DNA from: a virus
Virus record (IMG/VR): IMGVR_UViG_3300049855_000064
Location: 1-25,818 of that record
Strand: one strand, 5' to 3'
Length of the DNA stretch: 25,818 nt
This document shows positions 21,621 through 25,818 of this stretch, piece by piece. Position numbers and translations under genes: made by a program. The notes under the pieces are model-generated. The model saw nothing but the letters and a program-made list of their open reading frames with translations, did not search any database and was not told the DNA's origin. Position 1 is the stretch's first letter; every line of letters begins with the position of its first letter.

Positions 21621-22985
21621 TTAACCGACCCACGCCACCGCTGTCAGTTCCTGCACCAGGCCCGAACTACGCAGCTTGGCCCAGTCTACGTCCAGCATCA
21701 GACGCAGCGCCCAGGAGTTCGTCTGGAAGAGCGAACGTGCCGGAGCTGCTACAACGTTCGGGGTGCCGGCAGTACCGATCGCCACAGGGTTGACGCTTTC
21801 CTCGTGAATGACGGCTTGCTGGCTAGCCAGGAACTGAGGGCTGCCAATCGCAGTGGTGATGTGGGTGAAGTCAACCAAAAGCACCACGTTGTCCGGCATG
21901 TTAGTGGTGACAATGGCCGGGATGTTGGCCAAGCGACCGTTCGCAGTTTCCGGGAACTGAAGACTGCCGGTAGCGGTCAGCGCCATCGACACAGTGAACC
22001 AGTTCTTCGGAGACATCAGCCAGCGGGTGTTCGAGCCGCCCATGTGAGCTTCAGCCATCGCAGTCAGCATCGCTTTCAAGTCGGCGACGATGTCTGCAGT
22101 GGTGCCTGACCCAGAAGCGGCACGAGTATCGCCGCCAGGGATAGCATTCCGGATACCCGCTGGGCGGATAACAGAACCTGCCGTCGCGGAGATAAACTCG
22201 CCGTCCAGGTAAGAACCAGTATCCTGCACCATCGCCATCTGGAAATACGAAGCGAGGTCGATCGAGCTGCGAGTCAACATCTCTTCAGTCGCAGACAGGA
22301 TCACGCCCATATTCTTGGGAGTAAGTGCCTGACTGGTGAACTGCAGACCCTTGACCGGAATCGGCCCGCCTTCAGCGCGGAAAGTCGCCGAAGCGTCTTC
22401 GATCCCGCCAGTACGCATCGGGATAAAGATGCTCGAGGCGCCGTTGAACTGATGCTGCTGCGTCAGCGGAGTGGCGCGAGCCATCAGCGATTCTTCACGC
22501 AGCAGATCCATGAAGGTGCCATAGATCATCTGAGTGAGTTCTTGCGCATAACCAGCCACGTTAGACATAGCAGGATTCTGGGCGGCCTTGATCACAGTCT
22601 GCAGCGCTTCGTTATCACCGAAACGAGCGATAGCCACTTGCTGAGGCGACATACTCTTGACTCGCGATTCGAAAATCGACAAAGCCAGTTTGCCCAGCAG
22701 CAGATCAGTGTCTTTCGACTTGCTCAGGTGCTTGATCACAGCGGCAGCAGGTTGAGCGGTCGTTGCCTGGGTGCCCAAAGCCTTTTCAGCTTTTTGCAAA
22801 GTTTCCAGACGAGCGGTCGCAGTTTCCAGTTCAGCGGTGCGTTCAACGACTGCGCCTTCAGCAGCAGCCAGCGCGTCCTGGTTGTCGCCAGCTTCCTCCA
22901 GGGCCTTGGTGGCGGCCAAGAGGAGATCACGAAGTGCGACGATTTTGTCTTGCATTTCTTTAATTTGTTCGGAAAGCGTCTTCAT
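21621..22985 (-). CDS. major capsid protein, HK97 fold
   Basis: 454 residues; ATG 22985 has GAGG eight bases upstream. The N-terminal ~75 residues form a long coiled coil ('EQIKEMQDKIVALRDLLLAA' onward), like the HK97 delta domain that acts as scaffold and is removed by the protease. The main part from ~100 has HK97-type elements: 'EESLMARATPLTQQHQ', 'RTGGIEDASATFRAEGGPIP', 'LGVILSATEEML'-type P-loop region, 'WLMSPKNWFTV', and C-terminal 'WALRLMLDVDWAKLRS'. Codons are host-like, as expected for the most abundant protein. Sits between its own promoter (through the protease gene) and a strong terminator. Confidence 0.92.
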   Translation of the reverse strand: MKTLSEQIKEMQDKIVALRDLLLAATKALEEAGDNQDALAAAEGAVVERTAELETATARLETLQKAEKALGTQATTAQPAAAVIKHLSKSKDTDLLLGKLALSIFESRVKSMSPQQVAIARFGDNEALQTVIKAAQNPAMSNVAGYAQELTQMIYGTFMDLLREESLMARATPLTQQHQFNGASSIFIPMRTGGIEDASATFRAEGGPIPVKGLQFTSQALTPKNMGVILSATEEMLTRSSIDLASYFQMAMVQDTGSYLDGEFISATAGSVIRPAGIRNAIPGGDTRAASGSGTTADIVADLKAMLTAMAEAHMGGSNTRWLMSPKNWFTVSMALTATGSLQFPETANGRLANIPAIVTTNMPDNVVLLVDFTHITTAIGSPQFLASQQAVIHEESVNPVAIGTAGTPNVVAAPARSLFQTNSWALRLMLDVDWAKLRSSGLVQELTAVAWVG

Positions 22986-23000
22986 GGCAGTAGCCTCGAT

Positions 23001-23555
23001 TCAAGTTGGGATGAGTGATTTGCAATTGTCGAGAGCGACTGCCGCCCGACGGAGTGCGACCTTCTGTCCCAGGGTGAGCGACTGCTCAGGAACGAAGAGC
23101 GGATCTGGATTAAGGCCCAGAGCCAAAGCCTTGACTCGCACTGCCTCTGCGTTGCAGGGGACAGCTACGATGCTCGTTTCGAAAATGTCGATCTCTTTGT
23201 AGTGCCAGCCACCTACGTCATTCGGGACTGCAGTCCCCATGAAGCCGATGCTAGCCGACAAAGGCACGTCATCCTCGATAAGAATTTTGATCATCCGGCC
23301 AAGGTCAGTGCCTGCCAATTTCAGGGTGGCCAGGAGTCGACCTCCTTTCTCAGCACCGACTTCCCAGTACCCGACAATCTGCGTATGGTCGTGCCCGAAT
23401 AGGGCAGGAATTTTCTTGTTAGCGTTTTTGCGAAGAGCAACAGGATCTATCGTGTCCCCAGCTCTGTCGGGATTCTTCGTTGAAATAACCCAAGTGCCAT
23501 CGCCCGAGTCGGAGGCAGCCTTTTCGATCGCGACTGTCAAGTTCTTAGTTTTCAC
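23001..23555 (-). CDS. prohead protease, HK97 family (S78)
   Basis: 184 residues; start GTG 23555 with GGAG eight bases upstream. Catalytic residues fit the HK97 protease: His55 in 'LFGHDHTQ' (His57 is also possible), Ser102 in 'LSASIGF', and Glu126 in 'FETSIVAVPCNAEA', which matches the family pattern E-x-S-x-V-x-V-P. It should cut the delta domain of the capsid protein inside the prohead. Overlapping the GTG is an ATG directly followed by TGA (ATGTGA), which gives no product. It shares a short transcript with the capsid gene. Confidence 0.9.
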   Translation of the reverse strand: MKTKNLTVAIEKAASDSGDGTWVISTKNPDRAGDTIDPVALRKNANKKIPALFGHDHTQIVGYWEVGAEKGGRLLATLKLAGTDLGRMIKILIEDDVPLSASIGFMGTAVPNDVGGWHYKEIDIFETSIVAVPCNAEAVRVKALALGLNPDPLFVPEQSLTLGQKVALRRAAVALDNCKSLIPT

Positions 23556-23610
23556 ATTTCAATCTCCACTCGTTAATGGGAACGCGCGCACGCTAATACA
23601 AGTAGAAGCA

Positions 23611-23640
23611 ATTGTAAACCTCTTTTGCGCTTTGTGTAAA
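23611..23640 (-). promoter_or_regulatory. sigma70-type promoter for protease and capsid genes
   Basis: Minus strand: -35 TTTACA (23640-23635), an 18-base spacer, and -10 TACAAT (23616-23611); each box matches five of six consensus bases. It lies in the 134-base AT-rich gap between TerL and protease, about 55 bases before the GTG. The gap holds no gene. Good candidate for a capsid-specific promoter. Confidence 0.65.
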
Positions 23641-23642
23641 TA

Positions 23643-23692
23643 TAGCGTAGAAAATGAATTCAAGTGCCTGATTCTATTACCTTTTTACGCTA
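23643..23692 (-). repeat. inverted repeat between TerL and protease
   Basis: TAGCGTA (23643-23649) pairs with TACGCTA (23686-23692), extended by A4/T4 runs. The TerL stop codon lies in the arm. The loop of ~30 bases holds an 8-base palindrome TGAATTCA (23655-23662). It lies directly upstream of the promoter's -35 box. It may be an RNA hairpin at the end of TerL or an operator; it has no U-tract and is not a normal terminator. Confidence 0.5.
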
Positions 23693-25261
23693 TCCGATCA
23701 TCGCAGCTGCGTCAAAACCGTCTGAAGCGGCGTTTTCAGTGACTTCGAATACAGCCATGACCGCCGCGACAAGAGGGTCAATGCGCTGCGTCGACTTAGC
23801 CTTGTCGAGTTTCGTGTTTCCAGCCGGATCCTTGACAGATATAGCGTTGGCTGCAGCCATGTTCAAAAGCGGATGACCCCCGTGTCGAAGTCGACTGCTA
23901 AGAAGCAAATGCTCGAACGCAGTCATGCGCGGAGAGAAGTCTTTATAGCCTTGGCCAATCTCCTTCCACTCGGCTTCCTGAGCGAATCCCTTGGCGTCTG
24001 CGGCGATCTTAAACTGCTCGATCCGCCACCGGTCAAAGCACAGTTTGTCGACTCGTATTCCCATCTCATCGAATTTCAATCTCAGATACTCAGCAACCCA
24101 CTCGTAATCAACTGACGACCCTGGGCAGGTGATCAAGAAGCCTTGCTTGACCCATGTCGTGTAGGGTGCTCGATCTCGTTGCTCGCGCTCTTTTAGTCCC
24201 ATCGCAGGCGTGAACACGAACGGGACGATGTGCGTCCAGCCCGCGTCGTCTGTTGTCGCCACGACAGCCGCCGTTAAGTCAACACGAGCCGAAAGGTCAA
24301 GACCTAGCGCGACAGTGTTCTGACTGTCTGCGAATGCTGACATGTCCGGGGCGCCTGCGCATTCCTTCCAGGGGGTGGGCGCCAGCCACAACGACTGAAG
24401 CGACACGCGCTGGTTCAGCAATAAGTTCCGAGCGCCTGACTCAAGAGCAGGCAGGCGCGAAGCTTTCTGCAATTGCTTGCGCAAGTCATCTTCTGATCTG
24501 AACAAGCCAAGAGCCGGGTTCGCTTTTTTCCACTGCTCTTCGTCCATCAAATCGCAATTGTCGTCAGCTTTGTATTCATGGACAACGATGCACGGATCTC
24601 CGCTCCTTTTCGCGTCATCGATCCAAAGCGACAGCATGTCTGCATCAGACGCAGCTGAAGTTGAGATAGCGATCAGCAGTGGGTTTTCGTGCGCGCCCTG
24701 AGCAGTAGTCACAGCTTCAATGAAGGGCGACGAAGGCCCGATGATCTGGCCTACTTCGTCCAGAATCGCCAAGACGGGACTCAGACCGAACGCTGTCGTC
24801 GCCTCAGCTGAGATAGCTTTGTACTCGACTCCCATCGCCAGACCCGCAATCAACTTGACGCTCGGAACAATCCGCGTCACTTTCGTCAACCGCTCATCTA
24901 GGCGTATCATCTTAGCTGCCAGATTGAACACCAAGGCAGCCTGCTCGCGGCTCATGGCCCCTGAGACTATCTGCGTATTCTGTCTGGCTTCAGGTCCGCA
25001 GATATGAACCAGCAGCAGGCACGCGATAGTAGCTGACTTAGCATTCTTACGCGCCATAGACAAGATCGCCGTGTGCGTCTTATATGGGTTGTCGTAAATG
25101 TCCAGGATAAACTTCTTTTGAAAAGGCGCAAGTCTGAGGGGCTGTCCTACCAAGCGGCCCTCAGGCACTTTACAATACTCGTGGATGAACGCGATGACTC
25201 TCTCACCGCGTGTCATTTTCCCGACAGGTTTACGCCGTTCTCTACTGGCGCGCTTAATCAT
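23690..25261 (-). CDS. terminase large subunit, HK97-like (Terminase_1)
   Basis: 523 residues; ATG 25261 overlaps the TerS stop (ATGA). ATPase marks: Walker A at ~69-77 ('MARKNAKSA'; the common form has Gly where Ala73-74 region reads NAKS), Walker B at ~163-169 ('VLAILDE') and a coupling Ser-Thr-Ser at ~200-202. Nuclease marks: Asp322 in 'VALGLDLSARVDL', a second Asp in 'KLCFDRW', and the last Asp in 'RIDPLVAAVMAV' near the C-terminus, matching the RNase H-like fold. It cuts and pumps DNA into the prohead. The HK97-like family suggests cos-type ends, but this is not shown here. Confidence 0.92.
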   Translation of the reverse strand: MIKRASRERRKPVGKMTRGERVIAFIHEYCKVPEGRLVGQPLRLAPFQKKFILDIYDNPYKTHTAILSMARKNAKSATIACLLLVHICGPEARQNTQIVSGAMSREQAALVFNLAAKMIRLDERLTKVTRIVPSVKLIAGLAMGVEYKAISAEATTAFGLSPVLAILDEVGQIIGPSSPFIEAVTTAQGAHENPLLIAISTSAASDADMLSLWIDDAKRSGDPCIVVHEYKADDNCDLMDEEQWKKANPALGLFRSEDDLRKQLQKASRLPALESGARNLLLNQRVSLQSLWLAPTPWKECAGAPDMSAFADSQNTVALGLDLSARVDLTAAVVATTDDAGWTHIVPFVFTPAMGLKEREQRDRAPYTTWVKQGFLITCPGSSVDYEWVAEYLRLKFDEMGIRVDKLCFDRWRIEQFKIAADAKGFAQEAEWKEIGQGYKDFSPRMTAFEHLLLSSRLRHGGHPLLNMAAANAISVKDPAGNTKLDKAKSTQRIDPLVAAVMAVFEVTENAASDGFDAAAMIG

Positions 25262-25746
25262 GACTCAGGTCCTTGCGCCAGCAATCCGTCGCTGTTGTTC
25301 TCCTTGTCATGGGCAGCCTCGCTGACCTTCTTCCCGCGCTTGTTCTTCGGTCCAGCCTCGGCGTTGCCACCGATGCCTGCGTTCAGCGACAGCGCTCGAA
25401 TGATAGCCAGCTGCCGGACCTGCAGCGTGTTGACAGCTCTGAAGCGCGGATTCTCCATCGGGTACCCACTGGGCGCGGGAATGACGACTCCTTCGATCGC
25501 CAGCATGTCTTCGTTTTTTCGGATATCGACCTCCAGTTTGACCACTTTAGCCAGCAATAACAGGTCCATCGTCCGCCAATCGTCGGCCAATCGCGCGCGA
25601 GAATATTGCTCCCAAATGAGCGCCTCCTCCTGCGATTTGAACACGACGCCCTTCGGCGGCTTTATTCCCTTGTTAACTTGCGCCATCGCCTCGCGCGCGC
25701 CTTCGATCGTGTTGATTCGGGTGCGCTGGTTGTGAACTGTTCCCAT
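25258..25746 (-). CDS. terminase small subunit (P27-like)
   Basis: 162 residues from ATG 25746, chosen over GTG 25758 because GAGGTG lies nine bases before the ATG and the GTG is part of that ribosome binding site. The sequence follows P27-type small terminases: 'EEALIWEQYSRARLADDWR', 'LLLAKVVKLEVDIRKNEDML' and 'NTLQVRQLAIIRALSLN'. The C-terminal ~35 residues are polar and Lys/Asn-rich, probably the flexible part that touches TerL. It recognises the packaging site and feeds DNA to TerL. It overlaps TerL by four bases. Confidence 0.8.
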   Translation of the reverse strand: MGTVHNQRTRINTIEGAREAMAQVNKGIKPPKGVVFKSQEEALIWEQYSRARLADDWRTMDLLLLAKVVKLEVDIRKNEDMLAIEGVVIPAPSGYPMENPRFRAVNTLQVRQLAIIRALSLNAGIGGNAEAGPKNKRGKKVSEAAHDKENNSDGLLAQGPES

Positions 25747-25773
25747 GATGTTTTTCACCTCGTTTTTGCTTCA

Positions 25774-25782
25774 ATTATCCCA
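25774..25782 (-). promoter_or_regulatory. possible extended -10 promoter before terminase genes
   Basis: Minus strand reads TGG then GATAAT (25782-25774), an extended -10 type (TGN plus five of six consensus bases), 28 bases before the TerS start. No good -35 is seen. It could start the late transcript. The window ends 36 bases further, so the region cannot be judged in full. Confidence 0.35.
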
Positions 25783-25818
25783 GAAATGTTCCCGGGAGTT
25801 TCTAAGTAAGTCCTAACG

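Noticed and set aside
23553-23557. ATGTGA start-stop at the protease start as a regulatory minimal frame
   Set aside because: Such a six-base coincidence is easy by chance, and GTG 23555 has a properly spaced GGAG. No evidence for regulation.
25790-25805. AGAAA...CCCGGG...TTTCT dyad upstream of the TerS promoter as an operator
   Set aside because: The two half-sites and the central CCCGGG do not share one centre of symmetry, so the dyad is imperfect and easily due to chance.

Overview
The window holds part of a tailed, double-stranded DNA bacteriophage with a siphovirus plan: HK97-type head genes and lambda-type tail genes. No bacterial chromosomal gene, integrase, tRNA, insertion sequence or CRISPR array was seen. 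The host is probably a Gram-negative proteobacterium, because two lipoproteins carry clear lipoboxes, the ribosome binding sites are strong AGGAG types, and the tail fibre carries pyocin-knob-like repeats. A Pseudomonas-like host would fit, but the sequence does not prove it.

Left arm, 45-3946, plus strand. Eleven small genes run in one direction, mostly joined by 4-base ATGA overlaps. They include a putative helix-turn-helix protein, a basic protein with a histone-H1-like linker and host-like codons, several conserved small phage proteins, and an envelope-directed group: a Cys-rich single-pass membrane protein, a 145-residue lipoprotein and a 31-residue membrane peptide. A palindrome-rich control region (354-404) lies before the basic protein. 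The arm ends at a bidirectional terminator (3966-3997).

Right arm, 25746 down to 4000, minus strand. This is the late virion block. In transcription order it holds: small and large terminase; a promoter; prohead protease and major capsid protein; a terminator with a UUCG loop; an Ig-like protein; a small protein; the portal; a collagen-like protein; a head-tail connector; a jelly-roll-like protein; a neck-type protein; a tail terminator; the tail tube; tail chaperones gpG and gpG-T made through a -1 frameshift that has to be read across frames; an unrecognised 242-residue protein; the tape measure; gpM-like, DUF1833 (gpL-like) and NlpC/P60 (gpK-like) tip proteins; a 1349-residue gpI-gpJ-like hub; a small linker; a pyocin-knob fibre; a second fibre-like protein; a fibre-assembly-like protein; and a small lipoprotein.

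Points that stand out: the portal gene lies after the major capsid gene; protease and capsid have their own promoter and terminator; three possible surface-display proteins (Ig, collagen plus carbohydrate-binding-like, TNF/C1q-like) are mixed into the head-completion genes; and an uncharacterised gene sits between the tail chaperones and the tape measure. No holin, endolysin or replication gene is visible, so those modules should lie outside the window.
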